Source: Arthrobacter sp. DWC3 (GTDB lineage: Bacteria > Actinomycetota > Actinomycetes > Actinomycetales > Micrococcaceae). Taken from it: DNA of 64,000 bases. Under the pieces are notes generated by a model, which was not told the DNA's origin, ran no database searches, and saw nothing but the letters and a program-made list of their open reading frames with translations. A program made the translations under genes and the position numbers. Position 1 is the stretch's first letter, and the number at the start of each line of letters is the position of its first letter. The stretch lies in assembly GCF_002929375.1 (NCBI RefSeq), contig NZ_PJIP01000002.1, forward strand, positions 205,470 to 269,469, given 5' to 3'. Of the stretch, positions 53,612 to 61,761 are shown piece by piece.

Positions 53612-55327
53612 CTAGACCACCCAGGCCGTGGTGCCGCCCGGCAGCCTGCCGTCCTCAAGCGGCGAGCTGCTCAGCAGCACCGTCCCCTCGGGCAGGTCCA
53701 CCGGGGCGGACCCGAAGTTGGTGATGCTGTGCCAGCCGCCCGGACGGGTGAAGTGCAGGACGTCGTCGGAGGGCTCGTCGACCCACGCGAAGTCCTCCTC
53801 CCCCTGCAGTTCACGCCGCAGCGCGAGCGCGCGGCGGTAGAAGCTCAGGTGGGAGGACGGATCGGCTTCCTGCACCTCGACGGCGTACTCCCCGAACCAC
53901 GCGGGCTGCGGCAGGTGCGCGCCGCCGAAGCCGAAGCCGAAGGACTCGCCGTCGCGCGTCCACGGCAGCGGCACGCGGCAGCCGTCACGGCCCACGTCGA
54001 CGCCCTTGTTGCGGAAGAACGTCGGATCCTGGCGGTCCTCGTCGGCGATGTCGGCGACCTCGTGCAGGCCGAGCTCCTCACCCTGGTACAGGTAGGCGGA
54101 GCCGGGCAGGGCGAGCATGAGCTGCGAGACGGCCCGGGCGCGGCGTTCGCCGAGCTCGCGGTCGAGCTCCGGCTCGGTGCCGCCGTTCAGGAGCCATGTC
54201 CGGCCGTCCTGTCCGTTCCCGCCGTCCGGGCCGGCGGGCGGCAGACCGTAGCGCGTAGCATGGCGCACGACGTCGTGGTTGGAGAAGACCCACGTCGACG
54301 ACGCACCGGAGGACGCCGCCTGGACGAGGTTCTTCGTGATGATCCCGCGGAACTGGCGCGGGTCCCAGTCGGCGCGTAGGAGGTCGAAGTTGAACGCCTG
54401 GCCGAGTCCGTCCGGGCTGGCGTACCGTGCACGACGGTCGGCGTGCACCCAGGCTTCGGCGACGGCGGTGCGCGGCGGCGTGTACTCGTTGAAGACCGTG
54501 CGCCATTCGGCGAAGACCTCGTGCACTTCGTCGCGGTCCCAGAAGGGGTGTTTCCCGTTGTTGTTCTCACCCTCGGACCCGAGGTCCGCCTTCGACGGCA
54601 GCGGCTCGGTCATGTCCTTCGTCAGGGCGTGGGCCACGTCCACGCGGAACCCGTCCACGCCGCGGTCGGACCAGAAGCGGAGGGTCTTCAGGAAGTCGTC
54701 GCGGACCTCCCGGTTGTCCCAGTTCAGGTCCGGCTGCTCGCGGGCGAAGATGTGCATGTACCACTGGCCGTCCTCGGTCCGCTCCCAGGCCGGGCCGCCG
54801 AACACGGAGTCCCAGTCCGAGGGCGGCTCCGCACCGTCGGGGCCGAGGCCGTCACGGAAGATGTATCGCTCGCGGGCGGCGGATCCCCTGGGCGAGGCCA
54901 GCGCCTCCCGGAACCACGCGTGGCGGTCGGAGGTGTGGTTGGGCACGATGTCCGCGACGAGCTTGATGCCGGCGGCATGCAGCGCGGCGATCATGACGTC
55001 GAAGTCCTCCAGCGTGCCGAGCTTGGGGTCCACGTCGCGGTAGTCGTCGACGTCGTACCCGCCGTCGGCGAGCGCCGACGGGTAGAAAGGGCTGAGCCAG
55101 ACGGCGTCCACGCCGAGGGACGTGAGGTACGGGATCCGTGACGTGATGCCCTTCAGGTCACCGATGCCGTCGCCGTTCGAGTCGGCGAAGCTGCGCGGGT
55201 AGATCTGGTACACGGCCGCCTGCCGCCACCAGTGCGGGTCCTGCATCCGCTCGGCGAGAGCGTCGGCGGAGAGTTCCGCGGTGGCGTCGACGGCGGATTC
55301 GACGTCGGGATTGACGGTGGAAGTCAC
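53612..55327 (-). CDS. Alpha-glucosidase (GH13, oligo-1,6-glucosidase type)
   Basis: 571 residues, cytoplasmic, hydrolysing alpha-1,4 or alpha-1,6 glucosides taken up as oligosaccharides. GH13 motifs: DIVPNHTSDRHAWF (region I), GFRVDVAHAL (nucleophile Asp), AVAEAWVH (acid/base Glu) and FSNHDVVRH (stabilising Asp), plus the QIYPRSFADSNGDGIGD start. GTG 55327. The promoter about 200 bases upstream holds a ROK-type operator, and a ROK regulator is divergent. Confidence 0.95.
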   Translation of the reverse strand: MTSTVNPDVESAVDATAELSADALAERMQDPHWWRQAAVYQIYPRSFADSNGDGIGDLKGITSRIPYLTSLGVDAVWLSPFYPSALADGGYDVDDYRDVDPKLGTLEDFDVMIAALHAAGIKLVADIVPNHTSDRHAWFREALASPRGSAARERYIFRDGLGPDGAEPPSDWDSVFGGPAWERTEDGQWYMHIFAREQPDLNWDNREVRDDFLKTLRFWSDRGVDGFRVDVAHALTKDMTEPLPSKADLGSEGENNNGKHPFWDRDEVHEVFAEWRTVFNEYTPPRTAVAEAWVHADRRARYASPDGLGQAFNFDLLRADWDPRQFRGIITKNLVQAASSGASSTWVFSNHDVVRHATRYGLPPAGPDGGNGQDGRTWLLNGGTEPELDRELGERRARAVSQLMLALPGSAYLYQGEELGLHEVADIADEDRQDPTFFRNKGVDVGRDGCRVPLPWTRDGESFGFGFGGAHLPQPAWFGEYAVEVQEADPSSHLSFYRRALALRRELQGEEDFAWVDEPSDDVLHFTRPGGWHSITNFGSAPVDLPEGTVLLSSSPLEDGRLPGGTTAWVV

Positions 55328-55387
55328 GAGGCAGCGGCCCTTTCGGAGGGTGGTGGGGTGGAGGCCATACGTCAACGGTGCCATCGT

Positions 55388-55404
55388 CATGGGGTTCGAC
55401 GCGA
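55388..55404. promoter_or_regulatory. Small palindrome in the alpha-glucosidase leader
   Basis: GTTCG-ACG-CGAAC forms perfect five-base arms about 65 bases upstream of the GTG start. Role unknown; it may be an extra operator or a leader hairpin. Confidence 0.25.
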
Positions 55405-55510
55405 ACACCGCGGGTGGTCGGTATCGGATTGCCCCTGCGCGCCGTTCTGTGCCAGCGGACGTGGGAGCGAGGGCTCTGCCACCGGTAGTCGCAGTGTTCC
55501 GTGGTGCGCT

Positions 55511-55543
55511 TTATTTTTACGCCAGAAGTAACAGGGCCGTCAA
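55511..55543 (-). promoter_or_regulatory. Alpha-glucosidase promoter with Mlc/NagC-like operator
   Basis: Minus strand: TTGACG (55538-55543), 18 bases, TAAAAA (55514-55519). Overlapping it, TTATTTT-N7-GAAGTAA (55511-55531) matches the Mlc/NagC operator pattern TTATTTT-N7-AAAATAA in 12 of 14 arm positions. A second AAAATAA half-site is at 55619-55625, near the start of the ROK gene. These are conspicuous A+T blocks in a GC-rich background. The remaining 319-base gap shows only a small palindrome near 55390. Confidence 0.6.
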
Positions 55544-55646
55544 CTGCCGCACGGAGGCACCGGAGCGCGTCGATCAGTGCTCACGCCTTTTTCGACGTCA
55601 GCCCTTGGCGCTACTCTGAAAATAAGTCCCTCGTGAACGGAAACCC

Positions 55647-56786
55647 ATGGATGCGGTCACCTCGCTCGCCCCCTCCAGCCCGGCCCGGGCGCTCGCGCGC
55701 GAAGTCCTCATCCGCGGCCCCATCTCGCGAGGAGACCTCGCGGCGCGCCTCGGGCTGTCGGTCGCGAGCCTCACGCGCCTCAGCAAGCCCCTGCTCGATT
55801 CCGGCATGCTCCGCGAGGCGGACGGAGCCGCCGTCGCCTCGATCGGGCGGCCCGTCCGCCCCCTCGAGATCAGTCCCGACTCGCACCGGTTCGTGGGCGT
55901 CAAGCTCACCGGGGACACCGCCGCCGCCGTCGCCACGAACCTGAAGTCCGACGTCGCCGGTGCGAGCGAGCGCGTGCTGCCCGGCCACGACGTGGAGGAC
56001 GTCCTCCGGGCCATCGTCGACGCCGTCGCGGACCTCGGACCGCTCGACGGTTTCAGCGGCATCGGCATCAGCATCGGCGGCAAGGTGGGTCCTGACGGCA
56101 TGGTGCTCCGTGCCCCGTTCCTCGGGTGGCGCGATGTACCGCTCGCCAACCTCCTGCGGCAGCGGACCGGCCTGCCCATCGCCGTGGAGAACGACGTCGT
56201 GGCGCTCACCGTGGCCGAGCAGTGGTTCGGGGCCGGGCGCGGGGAGAGGAACTTCGCCGTCCTGACCGTGGGTGCGGGCGTGGGCTACGGACTCGTCATC
56301 AACGACGCCGTCATCGCCCCGCCCGACGCCGGCCTGGGCCTCGTGGGCCACTATCCCCTCGACCCGTCGGGCCCCCGCTGCATGGAGGGGCACCGCGGAT
56401 GCTCCTCGGCGGTGCTCACCATCCCCGCCATCCGCTCGCAGTTCGCCGCGACCACCGGAGAGCAGCTGTCCTACGCGGCGATCCTCGCCCTCGCGGGCGA
56501 CGGCCATCCCGCGGCGGGCGCCGTCGTCGAGGCGGCCGGCCAGTCGCTGGGCCTGCTGGTCGCGGCGGTCGCGAACCTGACCATGGTGGACCTCGTCATC
56601 CTCTCGGGCGAGGGCATGGACCTCGCGGACGTCGCGGAGACCACCCTCCGGGATGCGATCGCCTACCACCGCGATCCGGAGGCCTCTCCCCTCCGGCTGA
56701 GCCGCCGGCCCTCGGACTTCTCCCAGTGGGCCCGCGGCGCCGCAGCCGTCGTCATCCAGCGCATCATCCTCGGCTCGCTGCACTGA
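55647..56786 (+). CDS. ROK family transcriptional repressor
   Basis: 379 residues. N-terminal winged helix (~10-60, ISRGDLAARLGLSVASLTRL) followed by the sugar-kinase-like ROK fold: FSGIGISIGGKVGPDG, ENDVVALTVAEQW (Asn-Asp) and VGAGVGYGLV. The zinc motif reads C-x2-G-x2-GC-like RCMEGHRGCSS; the second Cys of the usual CxCGxxGC is Glu, so zinc binding may be altered. Sugar ligand unknown. Likely represses the divergent alpha-glucosidase and itself. Confidence 0.92.
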   Translation: MDAVTSLAPSSPARALAREVLIRGPISRGDLAARLGLSVASLTRLSKPLLDSGMLREADGAAVASIGRPVRPLEISPDSHRFVGVKLTGDTAAAVATNLKSDVAGASERVLPGHDVEDVLRAIVDAVADLGPLDGFSGIGISIGGKVGPDGMVLRAPFLGWRDVPLANLLRQRTGLPIAVENDVVALTVAEQWFGAGRGERNFAVLTVGAGVGYGLVINDAVIAPPDAGLGLVGHYPLDPSGPRCMEGHRGCSSAVLTIPAIRSQFAATTGEQLSYAAILALAGDGHPAAGAVVEAAGQSLGLLVAAVANLTMVDLVILSGEGMDLADVAETTLRDAIAYHRDPEASPLRLSRRPSDFSQWARGAAAVVIQRIILGSLH

Positions 56787-56845
56787 CACCGGATGTTCGG
56801 GGCGGATCACGGAATGATTACGGCCCGGATGTCATTGAACCCGTC

Positions 56846-57511
56846 ATGACTACTCTCGCGATCATCGGAGCAGGACGCGGCCTCGGAGCCGCAGTGGCAC
56901 GGCGTTTCGGAGCCGAAGGGTTCTCCGTGGCCCTCATCTCCCGCAACCAGGGCAAGCTCGACGCCCTCGCGGACGACCTCGGCAAGGAGGGGATCCACGC
57001 CCGCGGCTTCGCTGCGGACGTCCGGGACCCGGAGTCCATCGCCGCCGCCCTGGAGGCGGCGACCGAGACCCTCGGCCCCATCGAGGTGCTGCAGTACAGC
57101 CCGCTCCCGCAGAAGGACTTCATGCGGCCCGTCCTCGAGACCACGCCCGCGGACCTCAGGGGCCCTGTCGAGTTCTCCATCTACGGGCCCGTCGCCGCAG
57201 TGCACCAGGTACTGCCCGGCATGCGGTTCCTGGGCGAGAACCGCGGCACCATCCTCTTCGTCAACGGCGGATCCGCCGTCAAGCCCGGACGGTCCGTCAC
57301 CGGCACCTCGGTGGCGTTCGCCGGTCAGGCCGCCTACGCGCAACTCCTCCACGAGGTGCTCGCCGAGGAGGGCATCCACGTGTCCCAGCTCATCATCGGC
57401 GGGCGCATCGTCGAGGGCGACCCCGAGAAGGACCCGAACCTCCTCGCGAACCTCCTCTGGGAGCTCCACGCCAAGCGCGACACCTTCCGCCACCAGGTCA
57501 GCGAGGACTGA
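56846..57511 (+). CDS. Short SDR family protein (YciK-like cofactor motif)
   Basis: 221 residues. N-terminal TLAIIGAGRGLGAAVARRF (G-x3-G-x-G), SRNQGKLDAL where Arg suggests NADP, and ADVRDPESI. The catalytic serine is in VNGGSA, and the Tyr is seen as QAAYAQLL with no Lys at the usual +4, so it may be inactive or use another mechanism. ATG 56846. An SDR gene follows 33 bases later. Confidence 0.82.
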   Translation: MTTLAIIGAGRGLGAAVARRFGAEGFSVALISRNQGKLDALADDLGKEGIHARGFAADVRDPESIAAALEAATETLGPIEVLQYSPLPQKDFMRPVLETTPADLRGPVEFSIYGPVAAVHQVLPGMRFLGENRGTILFVNGGSAVKPGRSVTGTSVAFAGQAAYAQLLHEVLAEEGIHVSQLIIGGRIVEGDPEKDPNLLANLLWELHAKRDTFRHQVSED

Positions 57512-57544
57512 CCTCCAAGAGCACCTCGACCGAAGGAGAACAGC

Positions 57545-58372
57545 ATGAGCAAGGTCTGGTTCATCACGGGCACCTCCCGCGGCTTCGGCCGCGAGTGGGC
57601 GGACGCCGCCCTCGAGCGGGGCGACTCCGTCGCCGCGACCGCCCGCAGCACCGACAGTCTCGAGGCCCTGGTCGAGGCCTACGGCGAGCGCATCCTGCCC
57701 CTCGCGCTCGACGTCACCGACCGCACGGCCGTCCTCGCCGCCGTGCGGCAAGCGCATGAACACTTCGGGAGGCTCGACGTCGTCGTCAACAACGCGGGCT
57801 ACGGCCAGTTCGGCATGGTCGAGGAGCTGTCGGAGGCCGAGTTGCGCGACCAGCTCGAGACCAATCTCTTCGGGGCGGTCTGGGTCACGCAGGCCGCGCT
57901 GCCCTACCTCCGCGCGCAGGGCAGCGGGCACATCATCCAGGTGTCCTCCATCGGCGGCATCTCCGCGTTCCCCTCGGTCGGCGCGTACCACGCGTCGAAG
58001 TGGGCGCTGGAGGGGCTCAGCCAGTCCCTGGCGCAGGAGGTGGCGGGCTTCGGCATCCATGTCACGCTGATCGAACCCGGCGGTTTCTCGACCGACTGGG
58101 GCGGCAGCTCCGCGAAGCACGCCACCGCCGTCCCCGCGTACGACGCCGTGCGGGAGCAGGCGGCCGACCGGCCCAGCCGCGTCGGCACACCGGGTGATCC
58201 GCGCGCGACGCGCGGGCCCATCCTGAAGATCGTCGACGCCGGGACCCCTCCCCTGCGGGCGTTCTTCGGCGAGGCGCCGCTCGGCATCGCGAAGGCCGAC
58301 TACGAGTCGCGGCTGGCGTCGTGGGAGGAATGGCAGCCGGTGGCGCTCGAGGCCCACGGCGGCCAGGACTGA
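57545..58372 (+). CDS. SDR family oxidoreductase
   Basis: 275 residues, classical SDR: TGTSRGFGREWADAAL (T-G-x3-G-x-G), NNAGYGQFG, QVSSIGGISAFPSVGAYHASKWALEGLS (Ser, YxxxK) and EPGGFSTDW. Style is that of NADP-dependent short-chain dehydrogenases annotated as YbbO-like. Preceded by CGAAGGAGAA. Probably in one transcript with the 56846 gene. A long hairpin lies after the stop. Confidence 0.92.
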   Translation: MSKVWFITGTSRGFGREWADAALERGDSVAATARSTDSLEALVEAYGERILPLALDVTDRTAVLAAVRQAHEHFGRLDVVVNNAGYGQFGMVEELSEAELRDQLETNLFGAVWVTQAALPYLRAQGSGHIIQVSSIGGISAFPSVGAYHASKWALEGLSQSLAQEVAGFGIHVTLIEPGGFSTDWGGSSAKHATAVPAYDAVREQAADRPSRVGTPGDPRATRGPILKIVDAGTPPLRAFFGEAPLGIAKADYESRLASWEEWQPVALEAHGGQD

Positions 58373-58374
58373 CG

Positions 58375-58408
58375 GGCAGCGGGGCCGGAGGAACCCGGCC
58401 CCGCTGCC
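58375..58408. terminator. Strong bidirectional hairpin
   Basis: GGCAGCGGGGCCGG, six-base loop AGGAAC, CCGGCCCCGCTGCC: a perfect 14-base-pair stem. It sits three bases after the SDR stop and seven bases before the end of the convergent permease gene, so it likely serves both transcripts. Confidence 0.72.
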
Positions 58409-58415
58409 GACCGGC

Positions 58416-59252
58416 CTACTTCCCCACGCCGTCCGCGAGTCCCTTGACGAAGTACTTCTGGGTGAGGAAGAAGAGCAGGATGACCGGGACCGCGGCGATG
58501 GTCATGCCGGCGAAGACCACCGGGTACTCGGTCCCGTGCTTGCTCATCAGGTTCGTCAGCCCGATGGGCAGCGTCTGGAGGTCTCCCCCGCTGGTGAACA
58601 CCATCGCGAACAGGTACTCGTTCCACGTGAAGAGGACGTTCAGGATGACGCTGGAAACGAGGATCGGCTTGCACATCGGCAGCACGATGCTCCAGAACGC
58701 CCTCGCCTTGCCGGCTCCGTCCACGGCGGCCGCCTCGTCGATCTCCAGCGGCAGGTCCACCATGTAGGCGCGGATCAGGAACGTGGTGAACGGGATCCGG
58801 AAGGCCACGTACAGGATCAGCAGCGCCCAGAACGTGTTGTAGAGGCCGAGCGCCTGGAACATCTTGACGAGCGGGATCAGCGCGACGGCCGGGGCGAGCA
58901 TCAGGCCGCCGAGGATCAGTGCGAGGACCGTCCGGCTGAAGGGGATGTGCATCCGGGTGAGCCCGTAGGCGGCCCAGGCGCTGATGAACACGGTGGCGAT
59001 GGTCGACGTGACGGTCACGAGGATGCTCGTCATCAGGTAACTGCTCACGCCGCGGTTCCACGCCTTCGCGTAGTTCTCCCAGGTGAACTGGACCGGCAGG
59101 GCGAAGGGATTCCCGAAGAGCTCGCTGTTGGTCTTGAAACCGTTGAGGACCATCCATAGCAGCGGATAGATCACGACGACGGCCAGGGCGAGCAGGAAGG
59201 ACGCGACGAACGTGCGCAGGACCACGCCGAGGACAGTCGTTCGGCTCACCAT
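58416..59252 (-). CDS. Sugar ABC transporter permease (MalG type) of the Amadori locus
   Basis: 278 residues with six hydrophobic segments. EAA loop DEAAAVDGAGKARAFWSIVLPMCKP, TM1 region VIYPLLWMVLNGFKTNSE, C-terminal TQKYFVKGLADGVGK. The ATG overlaps the preceding permease stop by seven bases. Third gene of the transport operon divergent from the frl-like genes. No ATPase gene here. Confidence 0.95.
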   Translation of the reverse strand: MVSRTTVLGVVLRTFVASFLLALAVVVIYPLLWMVLNGFKTNSELFGNPFALPVQFTWENYAKAWNRGVSSYLMTSILVTVTSTIATVFISAWAAYGLTRMHIPFSRTVLALILGGLMLAPAVALIPLVKMFQALGLYNTFWALLILYVAFRIPFTTFLIRAYMVDLPLEIDEAAAVDGAGKARAFWSIVLPMCKPILVSSVILNVLFTWNEYLFAMVFTSGGDLQTLPIGLTNLMSKHGTEYPVVFAGMTIAAVPVILLFFLTQKYFVKGLADGVGK

Positions 59253-60205
59253 TCCACTCTCCTCTTCCGTGTGATGGCCAGTTGCAGCAGGGCGATACCG
59301 AGCGTCAGCACGAAGATCACCGTGGCGATGGCCGCTGCGTAGCCGAAGTCGTTCCGGCCGAACCCCATCCGGTACAGCCATGTCACGAGGACCTGACTCG
59401 AGTTGTTGGGTCCGCCGCTGGTCATGACCATGACCTCGTTGAACACCTGGAACGCCCCCGAGAGCGTGACGATGATCATCAGCCCGGTCATCTCGCGCGT
59501 GAGGGGGACGGTGACCTGGAAGAACCTCCGGATCGGGCCGACGCCGTCGAGCGACGCCGCGTCGAAGAGGTCCTGCGGGATCCGCTGGATGGCGATGGCG
59601 AACAGGAGCGTGGAGTAGCCGAAGCCCTGCCACTGGCTCATCGCGATCACGGCCCAGATCGCCGTGCCCTCCTGCCCCAGCCACGCCTGCGTCAGGGAAT
59701 CCAGCCCCACACCCCTGAGGAGCGCGTTGAGGATGCCCAGTTCCGGTTCGTAGACGAAGTAGAACAGCAGCCCTGCGACGGTCAGGGAGATCGCGGACGG
59801 CACGAAGTAGATGGCCCGCAGTGCCCGTCGCCAGCGCTCGGACCGGAGGCCCTCCACCAGCGCGGGCAGGAGCAGCGCACCGAAGACCTGGCAGAGCAGG
59901 GAGACGGCGGCGTAGGCCGAGTTGTTGAACAGCGCCCGCCAGAACACGGGGTCGCCGACGAGCTTCTCGTAGTTCGCCAGCCCGACGAAGGAGGAACCCC
60001 CTGCGTAGATGTCCCACTTCATGACGCTGTACTGCAGGTTCTGCAGCAGCGGGAGGTACACGAACGCGCCCAGCAGGAGCAGCGCCGGTGCTACCCAGGC
60101 CCAGCCGCGGGGCCTGCGGCGGCGCCGCACCCCTGCCTCCGTGGTGGAGGGAGGCAGGGGTGCGGCGGCCGTCCTATTCGGCGCTGTCCGAAGCGGCGCG
60201 GACAT
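59246..60205 (-). CDS. Sugar ABC transporter permease (MalF type) of the Amadori locus
   Basis: 319 residues. Polar N-terminus then six hydrophobic segments. EAA loop DLFDAASLDGVGPIRRFFQVTVP and MTSGGPNNSSQVLVTWLYRMGF near the C-terminus. The ATG lies inside the end of the binding-protein gene (32-base overlap), indicating tight coupling. Confidence 0.95.
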   Translation of the reverse strand: MSAPLRTAPNRTAAAPLPPSTTEAGVRRRRRPRGWAWVAPALLLLGAFVYLPLLQNLQYSVMKWDIYAGGSSFVGLANYEKLVGDPVFWRALFNNSAYAAVSLLCQVFGALLLPALVEGLRSERWRRALRAIYFVPSAISLTVAGLLFYFVYEPELGILNALLRGVGLDSLTQAWLGQEGTAIWAVIAMSQWQGFGYSTLLFAIAIQRIPQDLFDAASLDGVGPIRRFFQVTVPLTREMTGLMIIVTLSGAFQVFNEVMVMTSGGPNNSSQVLVTWLYRMGFGRNDFGYAAAIATVIFVLTLGIALLQLAITRKRRVEW

Positions 60206-61490
60206 TGCTCAGGACCTCTTCGGGAGTCTGCGATCCGGACACGAGGGCCTCGCCGCCGGCGAGCCATGCGTCGGCGACGTCGGGCACGGTGACGGCGTCG
60301 AGCCAGCCGAGGAGGTAGCTGGCCTCGTTGAGTTCGGTGACACCCTCGACGACGGCGGGGCTCGCCGTGGCGTCCGACACGGCACCGACGATCGTGCTCG
60401 GCTGACTGTAGGGGGCACCGGCCAGTGTCTCGGCGTTGGCCTTGCTGGTGACGAACTTCAGGAAGTCGACGGCGAGCGCCTGGCGCGGGGACCTGGCGTT
60501 GACCATCATGCCCTCGGGTGAGCCTTCCAGCGCGGCGGGATCGCCTTCGGCCCCCGCCGGCGCGGGCAGTGCGAAGATCCCGAAGTCCTCGGCCTTGATC
60601 GCGGAGGATTCGGTCACTACCGAGTCGAACTCCAGGATCTCCTGGAAGTACATGGCGGCCTGGCCGGACGACTGCGCCTGCTGCGCCGTCGAGTACAGCA
60701 CGCCGTTGGAGTCGGATCCGGTACCGGTGCAGTCCTGCACCACGGTCTGGAACTCCTCGAGCGACTTCACGTACCCCGGGTGGTCCCAGGTGGCCGTGGC
60801 GGGGTCGAAGTCCTTCTCGAGCTCGTCCTGCGGGACGTTGTAGGCGAAGAGCTGCTGGAGGAAGTGCAGCCCGGGCCAGCCGTCCTTGTTCCCGAAGGCC
60901 AGCGGTTCTACGCCCTGCGCCTCGAGCTTCGGGCACGCGGCGATCAGTTCCTCGAACGTGGTGGGGACGGCGACGCCGGCCGCTTCGAAGATCGCCTTGT
61001 TGTAGCCCATGAACTTGCCGTTGTTGTAGAGGGGGACGGCGTAGTACTTCCCGTCCTTCGCGAACGCATCCAGTGACGCTGCCCCGAAGGTGCCTCCCCA
61101 CTCGGAGTCGGGCGCCAGCACGGAGGTGAGGTCCGTGGCCAGGCCACCCTCGATGAACTTGTCCGCGTAGTCACCCGTCCACGAGAAGTAGATGTCCGGG
61201 AGGGCCGACGAGGCGACGAGCGTCTTCGTCTTGTCCTTGATGCTCTGGTCGGTTTCCTGGATGATCTCGAAATCGACGTCCGGGTGCATGGAGGTGTACT
61301 CGGCCGCCAGGTCCTCGAAGTAGGGCGAGAGGGGTTCCCCGCCGAATTTCGTCAGGATCGAGAGCGTGCCCTCGTACTCGGGCTCGGCCGTGAGGTCGGC
61401 CGCCTCGACGTCGGTCCCACCTCCGCAGGCCGTGAGGCCGATCAATACCGCGGCGGACACCGCACACACTCTCAGTCGGACGTTGTTCAT
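60174..61490 (-). CDS. Sugar/Amadori-compound ABC transporter binding lipoprotein
   Basis: 438 residues. Lipobox LTAC (Cys22) after RLRVCAVSAAVLIG. The mature part TLSILTKFGGEPLSPYFEDLAAEYTSMHPDVDFEI is typical of family 1 sugar-binding proteins. ATG 61490 has GGAGG seven bases upstream. Transcribed away from the FrlB/FrlD-like genes; shared operators suggest it binds the same substrate, possibly a fructosamine. Confidence 0.94.
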   Translation of the reverse strand: MNNVRLRVCAVSAAVLIGLTACGGGTDVEAADLTAEPEYEGTLSILTKFGGEPLSPYFEDLAAEYTSMHPDVDFEIIQETDQSIKDKTKTLVASSALPDIYFSWTGDYADKFIEGGLATDLTSVLAPDSEWGGTFGAASLDAFAKDGKYYAVPLYNNGKFMGYNKAIFEAAGVAVPTTFEELIAACPKLEAQGVEPLAFGNKDGWPGLHFLQQLFAYNVPQDELEKDFDPATATWDHPGYVKSLEEFQTVVQDCTGTGSDSNGVLYSTAQQAQSSGQAAMYFQEILEFDSVVTESSAIKAEDFGIFALPAPAGAEGDPAALEGSPEGMMVNARSPRQALAVDFLKFVTSKANAETLAGAPYSQPSTIVGAVSDATASPAVVEGVTELNEASYLLGWLDAVTVPDVADAWLAGGEALVSGSQTPEEVLSNVRAASDSAE

Positions 61491-61587
61491 GGCCGAGCCT
61501 CCTTCATGGACCGGGACCTCCCCGGAGCTTCCCTGCGGACGGTCGGCGGCTGCCCGATGGGCCCGCCCTTTCCACGTGGTGCGGATC

Positions 61588-61616
61588 ACAGTAGCGCAAG
61601 TTTGATACCGGTACCA
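61588..61616 (-). promoter_or_regulatory. Transport-operon promoter with LacI-type operator 1
   Basis: Minus-strand -10 candidate TACTGT (61588-61593). Operator TGATACCGGTACCA (61603-61616) lies directly upstream, where the spacer and -35 would be. It is a 14-base near-palindrome with one mismatched pair relative to operator 2. Confidence 0.6.
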
Positions 61617-61676
61617 GAGAGGCTGCGAGAAAATTTGCTCGACACCGCTCCTGAGCCAGTCGCTCGCCATCGATGG

Positions 61677-61727
61677 TTGACCTTCGCGTTTTCGCCATGC
61701 AACGATGTGCCGGTGATACCGGTATCA
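61677..61727 (+). promoter_or_regulatory. frl-like promoter with LacI-type operator 2
   Basis: TTGACC (61677-61682), 18 bases, AACGAT gives a predicted start near 61713. Operator TGATACCGGTATCA (61714-61727), a perfect 14-base palindrome, begins at that point. The ribosome site GAAGGGATC precedes the ATG at 61762. The two operators are 111 bases apart centre to centre, which would permit looping. Confidence 0.62.
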
Positions 61728-61761
61728 ACTGGTCACTATCGCCTCTTTCGAAGGGATCACC

